In this document: piece after piece, positions 33,116 through 43,696 of the stretch
How positions within the stretch are numbered: position 1 is the stretch's first letter
Layout of the letters: each line of letters opens with the position of its first letter
Origin: Lithodes maja
Lineage: Eukaryota; Arthropoda; Malacostraca; Decapoda; Lithodidae
Assembly: GCA_037953745.1 (NCBI GenBank)
Contig: JBAKBP010013070.1
Location: 1-64,000, forward strand
Direction of reading: 5' to 3'
DNA: 64,000 nucleotides
The notes under the pieces: model-generated
Told to the model about the DNA's origin: nothing
Seen by the model: the letters and a program-made list of their open reading frames with translations, nothing else
Database searches by the model: none
Made by a program: the position numbers and the translations under genes

Positions 33116-33955
33116 CCCGTAAACGGCAGCAAAGCTCATAAGAGGTTTTACTGGGCGACGGCGGCAAAGCTCTTAACCCTCTCCGACATATGACGCGATT
33201 TTGAGCCTATTGGGGATACTTTAAAGCGTTTGTTACCATCAGGGGTATTTAGAAACCTTTAGTTTAGTTCCTTCAACCTCTGCAGTTGTCTTTGAGTTAG
33301 CTGTGGGCAGAAAACTAATTTTGGAGAGGTAATTATAAGAGTGAGAGAACTCTATTTCTTATTTCTAATCTGGCAACCTCTGCGTCATAAATGTGTGAAA
33401 GGGTTAAGAGAGAGGCCTAAAAAAAACATTTAAACAGCCCCAGTAGCACTAAACAATTTTTGTTTTTCCCTATACCTCATATCACTCCTCCACATCCCCT
33501 CCTTCCTCCCTTTCCCCTCCCCCTTCAATTATCACCTTGTTTCCCTGTTATTCCCTAATTCGTTGGTATATTTTTGTGCTAACATTAGCAAACTGTCTGG
33601 AGGATGTGCTTACGTGCCTAGCGGGTGTGTTACATAATCGAGTGTGTGTATGAGTTGGCTCAGTGTGGCTTGAGGCCTCATGGAGGGAGGGGTTGCCTCA
33701 ATTTTATCCATAATTCATGAATGGGCTGGTCCATCTATATTTGCGATTTTGACCAGAAAAATTATATTTTCACTTGTTTTATTGTTGTTTCAGGTTACTA
33801 TCTTCATAGTGAAGGTAAAATAGGCTCATATGAATAAGTAATAACGATATTTATCGTAAAATGACGATTATAGGCCTGAATGGAGCCAATATGCTCGCCC
33901 ATGGGCAGCTAGTTCAATACACCCCCCCCCCCCCCCCCCCCTCGCCGTTGCCGGG
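33116..33955. mobile_element. piggyBac-type MITE with a nested MITE
   Basis: It is flanked by TTAA (33112-33115 and 33956-33959). The ends are CCCGTAAACGGC and (right, reverse complement) CCCGGCAACGGC. It has two subterminal GGC(A/G)GCAAAGCTC units and a poly(C) run near 33922-33941. It belongs to the same family as 8235-8866, in opposite orientation. A second TTAA element is nested at 33177-33403. Confidence 0.83.
33177..33403. mobile_element. Small nested piggyBac-type MITE (227 bp)
   Basis: It is flanked by TTAA (33173-33176 and 33404-33407) inside the palindrome CTC-TTAA-GAG. The ends are CCCTCTCCGACATATGACGC and (right, reverse complement) CCCTTTCACACATTTATGAC. The sibling MITE at 8235-8866 has the uninterrupted CTCTTAAGAG-type site. 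A related left end without a partner is seen at 47872 (CCCTTTCATACGATTATGAC). Confidence 0.8.
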
Positions 33956-34154
33956 TTAATAACACATCAAAAATGGTAAGTATTATAACCTTCGTAATAT
34001 TAATATTGTGGGACATGGTTCTTACATAATTACATACATACCTAAATAAAAACATAAAGAAATGATAGGTGTCATAAAACTTATATAAAGACACGAAGGA
34101 AGATAATGTGTTCTGTTTACTAGAAGGATTGTTTCTTGCTAAGAAGACGTATAA

Positions 34155-35378
34155 AGGCCGGTTCACACGAACAATTTTTTTTCCCAATTCTCTCCCCCGT
34201 CCTTCCAGGACGAGGGAGAGTTGCTCTAAAATTCCCGGCGAAACTCAAAAAGTGTTCACACGGGAGAGTCAAGTCGAAGGTAGGGATCGTGGACGGAGAA
34301 TTGCCAAGCAGAAAGCACATGTATCAATTTACATAGTGATATGAGTGCATATTTGGACCACTCATATGTGTAGAGGGTCTCACGGGTGCAGGGTGATGGT
34401 TATAATGAGCAGGGGTGAGATAAATACACGAGGTAGCTCTAGTTGTTCCACCCCACGCCTTCTTCAATGGTCACTCCCGCAGCCCAACCGTGTTTAAAGA
34501 TAGCCTTCACACCACACTTGACATGTCGTTCGTAGCTCAGTCAATACGGGCTAGATCTCGTGAACAGGAAAACAAGCGTTCGATCCTCCTCGGATCCGAA
34601 GTATTTTATATTTGTATTTTGTTGTTTTTGTTATATATAATTATATTAGGTTAGTTAAGTTAGGTTAATCTAACAAAATATTATAATCAGACAAGAACAA
34701 AAAGCAAAGTCGTCCCGAATGGTAGGCCCAGGCTATACAATCATGATTGGAGCAATTAAAAGAAAACGGACGATGGCAAGCTATAGTAAAATATTAACAA
34801 TGGATATTGCACCAACTCACAAGATCGTATTCGTTTTGTTATGGCAGACATACTTAAGAATAAACTTAAGATAAACCTAATGCGTATGTTGGTGCTTGGG
34901 ATATAGTGGTATACACGACTGGTTGATGTTAGGTTAGTGAGATTGCCTCCCTATTTGTTTTGTTATTATCAAGTGAATGTTGAGTTGACCGACTTGTATC
35001 CTTCTTTTCATATTTCTGTAATTATTATCTTTACCTCTTCTTTCTTCTTATCATCTCAGAATAGTATCATATATCTTCTTCGTATATGACCTGCTTAATT
35101 TTATTATATATAGTTTTTGTTTCTTGAAGTGGAATGGTATGAATGTAAACAAACATGCATTACTCAACGTCTTTTGTTTTTCGTGTGGTACGAAAGGTGA
35201 CCAAAAAGGCGGCCAAGTCATTGTATCCGATATATACGCAGTGAACAGAGGGCTGTGAATGTCCAAAAACCAACCAGTTGGTTTCCTGAATTCCCCAGTG
35301 AAATATGACACCCCGGCGAGATTTTCCTTCCAATTGTCAGCCCTCAAGGGACGGTGGACAAAAACTTGTCCGTGTGAA
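34155..35378. mobile_element. Harbinger-like TIR element, TAA target duplication
   Basis: The inverted ends AGGCCGGTTCACACGAACAA and (right, reverse complement) AGGCCGGTTCACACGGACAA are flanked by TAA (34152-34154 and 35379-35381). A three-base TWA duplication and GGCC...TTCACAC ends suggest PIF/Harbinger. Only short ORFs are present (the longest is a 159-residue minus-strand frame without a recognised domain), so the element is non-autonomous. A tRNA-like segment lies at 34526-34612. Confidence 0.68.
34526..34612 (+). repeat. tRNA-like (SINE-type) pol III promoter segment
   Basis: A box A-like TAGCTCAGTCAATACGG at about 34533 is followed by a box B-like GTTCGATCC at 34578. A D-stem GCTC...GGGC can form, but anticodon and T stems do not pair well. 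This is a degenerate tRNA or tRNA-derived SINE head, not a functional tRNA. Confidence 0.4.
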
Positions 35379-35381
35379 CCG

Positions 35382-36270
35382 GCCTTAAAGCTGCGTTTTC
35401 TATTACCCCAAAGTCTGATAACCCACTCATTATAGTGGGGTGGCACAAAATGTACAAATTTTACAAGCCTGCCTTCAAAATGTATTGCCCTATATAATAT
35501 ATACAACATTTGCTTACTATTGTTGAACATGAATGTAAATATATATTACAAAATGACCACTACAAAGTAAAACAAAGAATATAATACAGATGAAACATCG
35601 TAATATAATAAATATTATGAGGTATTTCAGGAACTGCAATGATCGACATATAGACATATCGGCAATAACTTAGAATATACAATTGAAGATTGTTTGTGAC
35701 ATCATATATGAGGTGGAATTATACAAAACATTTCACTTTGTAACATTAGAGTAATAAATAGTTGCTTAGGTTAACATTTCAATAATTCTGAGTATGAGTG
35801 GCGGAATATTGTAGGTGACGAACACTACCATGCAGCCGGTACAAGGGCTATCCCGAAACTCAGTCCACCTCCCAGCTATACTGGCGTGATTGGCATATAT
35901 TTACCCCTATGGTAAAGCAGCCGCTATGCCCGATCTACATTCGTGCCTAATCACGATTCTATGTCAATGTATTTAACTTGGCTTTATTGTATTGACTAAA
36001 CTAACCAATAATAAGTAACCTAATCCAATAAAATCAAGTAAATACATAAAAATATAATCATGATTACTGATTGTAAACACGAATGTAGCGGCATCACGGC
36101 TGCGGCTATGTTCCGACATTTCTAAACAATATAATTTTACATGTTAAGATTATTATTTGAGTCCTTATTTTGGGATTATTTTGATCTACTTGAATTTGTA
36201 CAACATTGTGATGGGTATGCATATAATATAATTGCTTAATTTTGAGTATATGTATACAAAGTCTAATATA
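35382..36270. other. Non-coding stretch with an imperfect inverted repeat
   Basis: No gene is seen. Arms around 35917-35965 and 36055-36102 are complementary with mismatches (GCAGCCG...CTACATTCGTG). This suggests the remains of a small foldback element. The rest is AT-rich. Confidence 0.5.
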
Positions 36271-37387
36271 TGTCTTGTCATGTTGCAAATTTGATTTTAA
36301 ATAATATTTTGACATTTAACATTTAGTTTCTTTATTCATGCAGAGTTTAGTAAAATTTGCCAGAACGTCCCGGACTTCCCAAACTTGACTACTTCCTTTA
36401 ACGTGACGATAGTGCGTTGTTATATGTGCGATTAGTTTGCTTGGGAAACAGATTAACTTGTTCATGTAGTAATGTACACCCTATGTGGTGGATTGTGTTC
36501 TTTTATTTAATAATTTTCATTTTAGTAAGCGTTGTTTCCACATAGCGATTTTGATAATTTAATTTGACTTTATATTGTCCTTGTCTCAATTTTGGTTTGT
36601 TTAGTTTGCATGTTTTACATTTTAATTTATATAGGTTCAGGGACAGTATAGATGTGAGGCCGGTCTGTACTAGTGGCAGCATTAGTATACGACGTGTTCC
36701 CCATGTACTGTCCCTTCCTTTACTTGTATTCGTTGACGAACCAGGACCGGCCACGGACTATGTGTCAGAATAATTCTCTGTACCCTCGCACCCGGCAAAA
36801 TTATAAAAACTTAAAAATGAAGAATAATAATGAAAATAACCGGCGTCTTTTCGATGATAACTGTAAATGTAAACTCTGTGTGAATGAATTTGATTTTGAA
36901 CATCAAACATTTTTTAAAAGTTACATTACCAATACAAAATTTTAGTTTTTAAATTCTTCTGTTAATGTAACATCTCCATGTAAAGTAAAGAATGTTATCT
37001 ATTTAATAACCTGTGATAAATGTGGTATGCAATATGTTGGAAAGACGGAGCAATGTTTAAGAGAAAGAGCCTACGGGCATAGATCAGGAATTAAGAACGG
37101 CATCGACTCCAAGATTCTTCTATATAAGCATTTTAACACAGATTGTACTAAATTTGATTGTAAATACAAAATTATAGAAATTGTTCAAAGTAATCAAAAT
37201 GTTTTGGATAGAGAAAATTATTGGATTGGAAAATTAATGACCATCTATCCATTTGGACTTAACAATCAAATAAAAAATGTAGGCAACATTTTGTATAAAG
37301 ATTTATTAAAAAACGATTTTAATAACCCATATTTTAACTTCCCTGTTTTAAACAGAAGACCTGGTAGACACGGTAATAGAAGACTAA

Positions 37388-38512
37388 CCCTTCCTACCCG
37401 GGCTGCCTTAGGTAAGGACAGCACGAAAGAAGGGCAGCTACCCGGTATGCCTTATCTAAGGCATGAGCTTAACCTGTTAAGCGCTAAATAGCCCTAGGAG
37501 CTAGGGTAGTTATTTGTGTATTTCTAGCCTTGGATTCTGACAGAATTCGTTATATTTACAATATAGACCATTATTTGTTTTCGGTATGCTTTTATTTTAC
37601 ATATATGATGTATATATGAACCTTCAAGAGTGCTAAAATAAGTGGGAAAAGCATTTGGGTGGTGAAAACCGAAGATATTGGCCACCCGGTCGTAATGTCA
37701 GGCGAGAGAGAGCTGCAGTCAACCCTCCTCTCTCGCTGTCTGTGAGGTAACTGAGGGCGGCGGGGCGGTCTGGGCTGGTGTGTGTGTGGTACATATCGAT
37801 CTTTTCTGCAACCCACTTGTGCTACATTATCGCGGGAGAGAAAAATAACCGATAAATGATGATAATAAGAGGGAAAATAGGTGATAATTGAGGAGGGGAG
37901 GGAGGGGGGAATAAGGTGGGGAAGGAGGGGAGGGGGGTGGGTGAGATTTACATGGATGAGTACTGGAGGGGAATTATCTCACCTAGAGACAAATTTTTTT
38001 TTTTTGATAGGCCCTTTTTTTTTTTGGAAAGCTTTTTTTATGGTCCTGCTTCCGTGAGGCCTATCGCGTTCCCTATAGGAAGCCTTCCGTGAGGCCTATC
38101 GCGCTTGCCGGGTTAATAGCCTAATTAAGCTTGGTCCGAACGCCGTGCGTACGACGTATGTCAACAAACCCAAGCGTTCGTCACCGCACCTCCGAAATCA
38201 AGAAGGAGAAGACTCCTCAATGTTATTGTTATGACGTCATGACGAAATTAGTGTCTAAAAAGCCCCCATATTGGCAACATCTCTGCAATATTGGCTCCAC
38301 TGAAATCGTCATCACAACTGAACCAGTTGACTTACAGAGCTCTACTCAATGCCAAAATACAGATTGAAAACCGCACTACGATTATAGATGAGTGGGAAAG
38401 TTCTAGCAGTGAAAATAAACATAAATACGGTAGCCTAGGCCTAGACGTTTTTCGGCCATATCGCCCGGGTAGGGGCGATCGTCATTAGCTAAGACTGCCC
38501 GGGTAGGAAGGG
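37388..38512. mobile_element. piggyBac-type MITE with a CTAA target, hosting another MITE
   Basis: The perfect 15-bp inverted ends CCCTTCCTACCCGGG are flanked by CTAA at 37384-37387 and 38513-38516. Copy 2 of the Naiad element has the empty site AGACTAAATAC at about 44808-44818, so the duplication is directly demonstrated as CTAA and not TTAA. The interior is related in reverse to 10351-10830. A 74-78-residue ORF is not convincing. Confidence 0.9.
37473..38112. mobile_element. piggyBac-type MITE, copy 3 of 3 (reverse), nested
   Basis: It is flanked by TTAA (37469-37472 and 38113-38116). The ends are CCTGTTAAGCGC and (right, reverse complement) CCCGGCAAGCGC. It has the same interior as 16199-16838 in opposite orientation, including the G-rich tract near 37892-37940. 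It landed inside the MITE at 37388-38512 after that one had entered the Naiad element. Confidence 0.9.
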
Positions 38513-39408
38513 CTAAATACATTTAATAAAAAGAAAAACAGGTCTGATATTAAAATTATTGTTAATAATTTATATTCATTATATCGAAATTTCGGAATTA
38601 AAAAATTCAAAGATTCATTGAAAGGCCTACAAAAGAAAAGTTTTTCTCCTTTTATAGAAAATATTCTAAACAATAAACATAATTTCACAAATAAATTTAA
38701 GAATATAGTCTTTGCTTTTATGGGATATATTAGAGCTAATTCTAAGAAATCCAAAGATAACCGTATTAAAGATAAAGTCATGTCCACTTTAAATTATTCC
38801 TCTAAAATTTTAGACAAAATTAATGTTAACAGTCTTATTAATTCAAAGAAAGTTAAGTCCATGTTACCAGATGGTTGTAAAGATTTCAAACCATTAATAG
38901 TGTATTCATATGAACGACCTGTTGGGTCTATTATTTGTAATTATAATAAAGTTTTAGGGAATCTTTCAGATAATGATATTTTCAATAATAATAAATGTGT
39001 GTGTGTGAAAGAGTCATGGATATGCCAGCTAGCAGACGTGATGCACTAGCAAAGTTCATTTATAGTCCGATATGTCACATATTAACAGGTGATGTAGAAC
39101 TAGTTAATCATTTTGCAAACGACAAATTAGCGGAGCTATTGTCGTAAAGGGTTTAAATTTAGAATAGGGAGTAATAAAGTAACATGGGACATAATTTTAA
39201 AAGATATTGTTTTTTCAGTCAATAAATTAAAAGATAAATTGTTAAAAATTGCGTGCTGCGATGCGAGAGAACTAGAAGCATGGTCTAAATTATTAATTAA
39301 GTTAATTAGAAATAAAATTTTCTCGCTTAAAAATGAATTTAATCTTTCAGATTTTATAGACTATAATTATAATAAGCTTAAAGCTGATTTAATAAATTTA
39401 CATAAACA

Positions 39409-39425
39409 TTTTGTAATCACTACAG
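39409..39425. repeat. Left copy of the 17-bp LINE target duplication
   Basis: TTTTGTAATCACTACAG occurs here and at 41892-41908, and once, uninterrupted, in Naiad copy 2 (about 45703-45719). The duplication and its boundaries are thus confirmed by an empty site. Confidence 0.95.
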
Positions 39426-41891
39426 TTGTTGTTGTTGTTGTTGTTCCCTAAGCTGCCTGGCCGAACAGCCCCGAGTCCCTGAGGAAGGCCACGGCCACGA
39501 TCGGGCTTTCCCACAGAGCTCTCATTGAGTGAAGGTTGTGTTGTTGGCGTAAGTGGTTGTGTGAAATGCAGTCTTCTATGATGTGTTTAATGGTATGGGG
39601 TGCTGTGTTACATCCCGGGCAGGCGTCGACAACGGAGTCATCCAGTCTCTTCTGATAGCTCAGGAGAGCTGGATGGTGTCCGCATCTCAGCCTGGCCAGG
39701 TGGACTCTGTCCTCGCGAGGGAGGGAGGATTCGGAAGGATGGATTTCGGGAGGTCGTGCATGCAGCTGCGTGTTGTCTGTGAGTGAGTGGATGGATTGGC
39801 GAGAGATATGAGTATGGATGTGCTTCTGGAAGTTGGTTCGGGGTGGGCAGGGAGGGAGAGAGGACAATATTTGTGTGTGATACCGTGTGCTGGGTGTTGT
39901 TTTGATATTTCTTGGTGTCTGTGGGTGTGTTGCCATGTAGTTTAGTGGGTGGTCTTGGTTCGTGGAGGCTGCTGCCAGGAATTGAGTGCCTCTCATGTCC
40001 AGATGGTCTTTGACTTTGAGGATTTTGGTTTCTTGATGTAGATGATCTGTGGGTGCAGTAGCTGTGCAGCCTGTAATGATCTTCAGGGCTTTGTTTTGAA
40101 TCGTCTGTAAGGTCTTATGATGTGTTTCAGCTAGGTTAGAAGCCCAGGCTGGGCTTGCGTATTCCATTACTGATCTTATGTATTGTTTATATACTGTGGT
40201 GGTAGTTTCTTTGTTGTGTCCAAATTTTGTGTGAGCAAGTGACCTGAGGGCGTTAAGTCTGGGTGTCAGTTTCTTTTTAATGTTTGTGGTGTGCTGTTTG
40301 AATGTCATATGAGTATCATATGTTACTCCTAAGATTTTGGGTGTGTGTGTATGTGTTAGGGGTGTGTTGTTTATGGTGAGTTGAGGGATGTATTCGTGTT
40401 CACCTGTCCAGCTTGTGAGCAGGGTTGCGGTGGATTTGGCTGGGGCTAGATTAAGTCTGTTTGTAGTGCACCAGCCATGTAGTGTGTTGAGATAGGGTTG
40501 AAGGAGATCTGTTGCTCTTCTTGGGTCATGGTGTGTGCATGTGAGTGTTATGTCATCTGCATAGGAGGCTAAGTTTATTTGGGGAGTATTGGGTGTAGTT
40601 ATATCGTGCATGTACAGATTGAAGAGTGCGGGCGATAGGACGGATCCTTGTGGGACTCCGTTTGGAAAGTTTCTGATTTTTGATGACTGACCGGCAAAAG
40701 ATACGTGTGCACATCTGCCTGCTAGGAAGTTGGCCAGCCACCTTTTTGTGTTGTTGTGCATGTTTGTGTTGTAGATTTTGTTTGTTAGGTTGTGGCGGGG
40801 GATGGCATCGAAGGCTTTACTAATGTCGAGTGTGGCTAATAGTGATCTGTGTGGTGGTCTAGCCGAGTTGATGCCGTCAAAAGCTCTTTGTGTAAGGTCT
40901 GTGAGAAGAGTGTTTGTGGAGTGCAGTGGTCTAAAGCCATGTTGTGTTGGAGCTAGGGGTAGGTCGGGTGTAATTAGTTGTAATACTAGGCGTTCCATGA
41001 CTTTGGAGGGGGAGCAAAGGAGTGTGATGGGGCGGTGCGAGGAGGGTAGTGTGGGGTCTTTGTTGGGTTTGAGGAATGTGATGATGATACCATGCTTCCA
41101 AATGTCTGGTATTGTGTTGTGTGAATAGCTGTAGTTTGATATGTTAGTGAGTGCTTGTATGCCTTGTGGTCCCAGGTGTCTGAGGTGTATGTTGCTTATG
41201 TTGTCTAGGCCACAGGCGGGTGAGTGCTTGAGATTGTTGATGATATGCTTTGTCTGGTGATTGGTGAAGGGTGTATAGTCAGGGTCTGTGGGGAATTGTC
41301 TCTTACGTCGGATGACACGTCGGTCGTCTTTGTGAGGTTTTAGGTGGCTGACATGTGAGAAGTGATTGATGAGAGTGTTTGCTTGTTGTTTACATGAAGG
41401 AGTAGAGTCTGTTGTTGTGATTGCAGCATGTGATTGAGTTGTGTTGCTGTTGGAAAGTGTGATGCTGTTTAGTGTTTTGTAGAGTTTTTTGGGGTTTGTT
41501 TTGTGATCAAGTGTTTGTAGGAAGTTATTCCAATTTAGTTTTTGTTGTTCTTGTATTTTGTTGTTAGTTTGGGTGTTGAGTGCTTGAATTTGTTGTGTGA
41601 TGTCTTGTGTGTGGGGTGTTGGGGAGTGTTTCAGTGTGTCGCGTTGTCTGATGAGGTTTTGAATTTCTGGTGTGAAGTTGGGGTTGTGTCTTTTTCTGTT
41701 ACCTCTTGGAATGTGTTTCTTGTCAGCGTTTTGGATAGTTTTATTGAGTATGTGTACAGCATTGTTGATGTTAGTGATGGGTGTACTGTTTAGAGTTGTG
41801 AAGTGTTGTTCTGTCTCATTTGTAAATGCTTCCCAGTTAGCTCTTTTATAATTGGTGTATGTGTGTTTGTGGCTAGCTGGGGTGAGTCTGG
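39426..41891 (-). mobile_element. 5'-truncated LINE with (CAA)n tail
   Basis: This minus-strand non-LTR element lies between perfect 17-bp duplications. The 3' end is (CAA)n, seen as (TTG)n at 39425-39444. The 5' end falls in the segment between endonuclease and RT, so the endonuclease is absent, a typical product of incomplete target-primed reverse transcription. The C-terminal CxxC...H...C knuckle is characteristic of Jockey/I-group LINEs, and the exact clade is not determined. Confidence 0.93.
39448..41890 (-). CDS. LINE reverse transcriptase (partial, otherwise open)
   Basis: The frame is open from the 5' junction (41890) to the stop at 39448, about 813 codons, although the first ATG recorded in the RT is at 40998. 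Upstream of that it encodes the EN-RT linker and early RT: RKRHNPNFTPEIQNLIRQRD, NNLKHSPACGLDNI, HRPITLLCSPSKV. Then come QHGFRPLHST, LDISKAFDAIPRH, NGVPQGSVLSPALFNLY and the catalytic YADD in ASYADDITLT. The C-terminus has LARLRCGHHPAL and the zinc knuckle CPGC-x8-H-x4-C. No stop interrupts the frame, which agrees with a recent insertion. It has no promoter or endonuclease of its own and should be inactive. Confidence 0.88.
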
Positions 41892-43696
41892 TTTTGTAAT
41901 CACTACAGTAGATAAAGCCAGCAATAATTATAGCTTCACATGTAAGAAATTTTATCTTGAAAACATGAAAAAAGAATTAGGTATTAAGGGTAACATATTA
42001 CGTAAAAATATTTGCGGTAATTCTGTTTATGAAATTCAAAATATAATCTGAATATTGATAACTTAATCGATGAACATACCAAGAAAAATATAACATTTGA
42101 TATTAAACTTTCTGATAAGAACAAGTGCATTGCAAAATTATACATGTTACCTAAATTTCATAAAAGACCTTATAAATATCGCTTTATTGCCGGAGCAAAA
42201 TTTGCTACCACTAAAACTCTATCAGAACAAGTCGTAAATTGCTTAAAATACATTAAAAGTACTCATAAAAGATATTGTAATACCATCATGAGAAGAACTG
42301 GCATTAACTATTATTGGAGTGTTGACAATTCGTTAGAAGTTATTGATAAAATAAATACCATGCCGAAAGTTACCTCGGTACATAGCTTCGACTTTTCAAC
42401 TTTGTATACCAATTTGCCTTTAGATTTAGTATATTCAGAGCTTTGCTTTATTATAGATTTGCACTTTGACAGGTTCGTTAGGAATGGTAATTATTTCATA
42501 AATGTTTATACATATTTTAATAATGCATCACTTAGCTCTACTCCCACTAGTTCTGTATATTTTGATAGAACTAAACTTAAAGATGCCCTTAAATTCCTCC
42601 TTTTCAATACTTATGTTAGATTCGGCCCGTACATTTTCAAACAAATATTAGGAATTCCTATGGGTGGAAATGCTAGCCCTTTAATTGCAGACTTATTCTT
42701 GCTTGCTTTAGAATTTAAATATATAAAAGACTTAGTTGACAGTAGCAAGAAAAATAAAATCCCAGAAAAATTAGCACTTGCTAAACTGTTAAGTAATAAT
42801 AGTAGATATATTGATGATATTCTTGTTTGCAATTTGTTAAATTTTAATCAAGTTGCTAAACTTATTTACCCTAATTCTATTCCCCTCACACAATGTAACG
42901 TAAATTATAAAGTTGAAAATTTTCTTGATATAAATATAGAGATTGTTAATGAACAGTGCATACTTAAAGTATATCACAAAGTTGATGATTTTAATTTTAA
43001 CGTAATAAACTTTCCTTTCCCTAGTAGTAATATCGATAGTAAAATAACTTATAATTGTTGTTATTCCCAATTAATAAGATTTTGTAAAATCTGCACTAAA
43101 GTAGATGACTTTTGGGCTAGAGCTAGGTTACTATACAGACTCTTAGTGGACAGAGGTTTTGAGGCAAGTAAATTGTTCCATAAATTTAATCTTTTTAGGG
43201 TCAATTATTGTGACTGTATTCTAAAATTTGACATCAATAATTTGAATCAAGCATTTTTAACTTGAAGTTTCTTGTATAACCTCTGCTTACTTTTTGTCTG
43301 TATTTATTGTTTTTTGTCTGTATTTATTGTTTATCTTTTTCTTTTTCTATTATTAATATTAATATTGATGATTTTTTAAATTTATTGTTCTTGTTAAAAG
43401 AGTACTCTTTGTTTAAATCTGTTGTTACTTCATATTTTGCAATTATTTGTCTTTATATTATATGTATTCATTGTCGATAGTATCAATTGCTTACTTTTGC
43501 GATTTCCTTAGTTTATTTGTGCTATAAATGTAGGTTATTTGTAGGGTAGTTATTGATAGGGGTCACTTGAGGCATGCTATGCTTACAGGTACCTACCCGA
43601 TAGCACTATCGTTAGTGAGTGCTGTACTGTATTTTATATATTATTTTGTAATAGTATAGATATCTTATCAATATTTGTATTTTGTACTATTGTTAA

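Larger units (their letters stand above)
36673..43265 (+). pseudogene. Naiad PLE polyprotein, copy 1, broken
   Basis: Coding order is N-terminal GIY-YIG endonuclease, linker, C-terminal RT, the reverse of canonical Penelope. The endonuclease shows NVIYLITCDKCGMQYVGKT, with two Cys between the GIY-like and YIG-like halves, then RERAYGHRSG and ENYWIGKL (36990-37260). An in-frame TAG at 36943-36945 separates this from an upstream CKCKLC segment. The MITE pair interrupts at 37388 and the LINE at 39426. A gain of one TG in the CxC codons near 39000, one extra base near 39138 and two near 42045 shift the frame. The C-terminal RT (42144-43265) is intact: LPKFHKRPYKYRFI, FDFSTLYTNLP, GIPMGGNASP, YIDDILV. 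Confidence 0.85.
36271..43696 (+). mobile_element. Naiad-type Penelope-like element, copy 1 (with three insertions)
   Basis: This unit starts TGTCTTGTCATGTTGCAAAT, as do the next two (43697 and 47503), giving a head-to-tail array. Such tandem or pseudo-LTR arrangements are typical of Penelope-like elements. Subtracting the insertions (37388-38516 including the duplicated CTAA, and 39426-41908 including the duplicated 17 bases) leaves about 3,814 bases, against 3,806 in copy 2. The two copies differ at very few positions outside the insertions, so the insertions are recent. Confidence 0.88.

Noticed and set aside
34526..34612. A functional tRNA gene
   Set aside because: A and B boxes are present, but anticodon and T stems do not pair. 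It was kept only as a tRNA-like repeat segment.
36503..36773. Short ORFs on both strands in the Naiad leader (also at 43929-44199)
   Set aside because: They are identical because the units are tandem copies. There is no domain and no link to the main frame except the in-frame lead into the CKCKLC segment.
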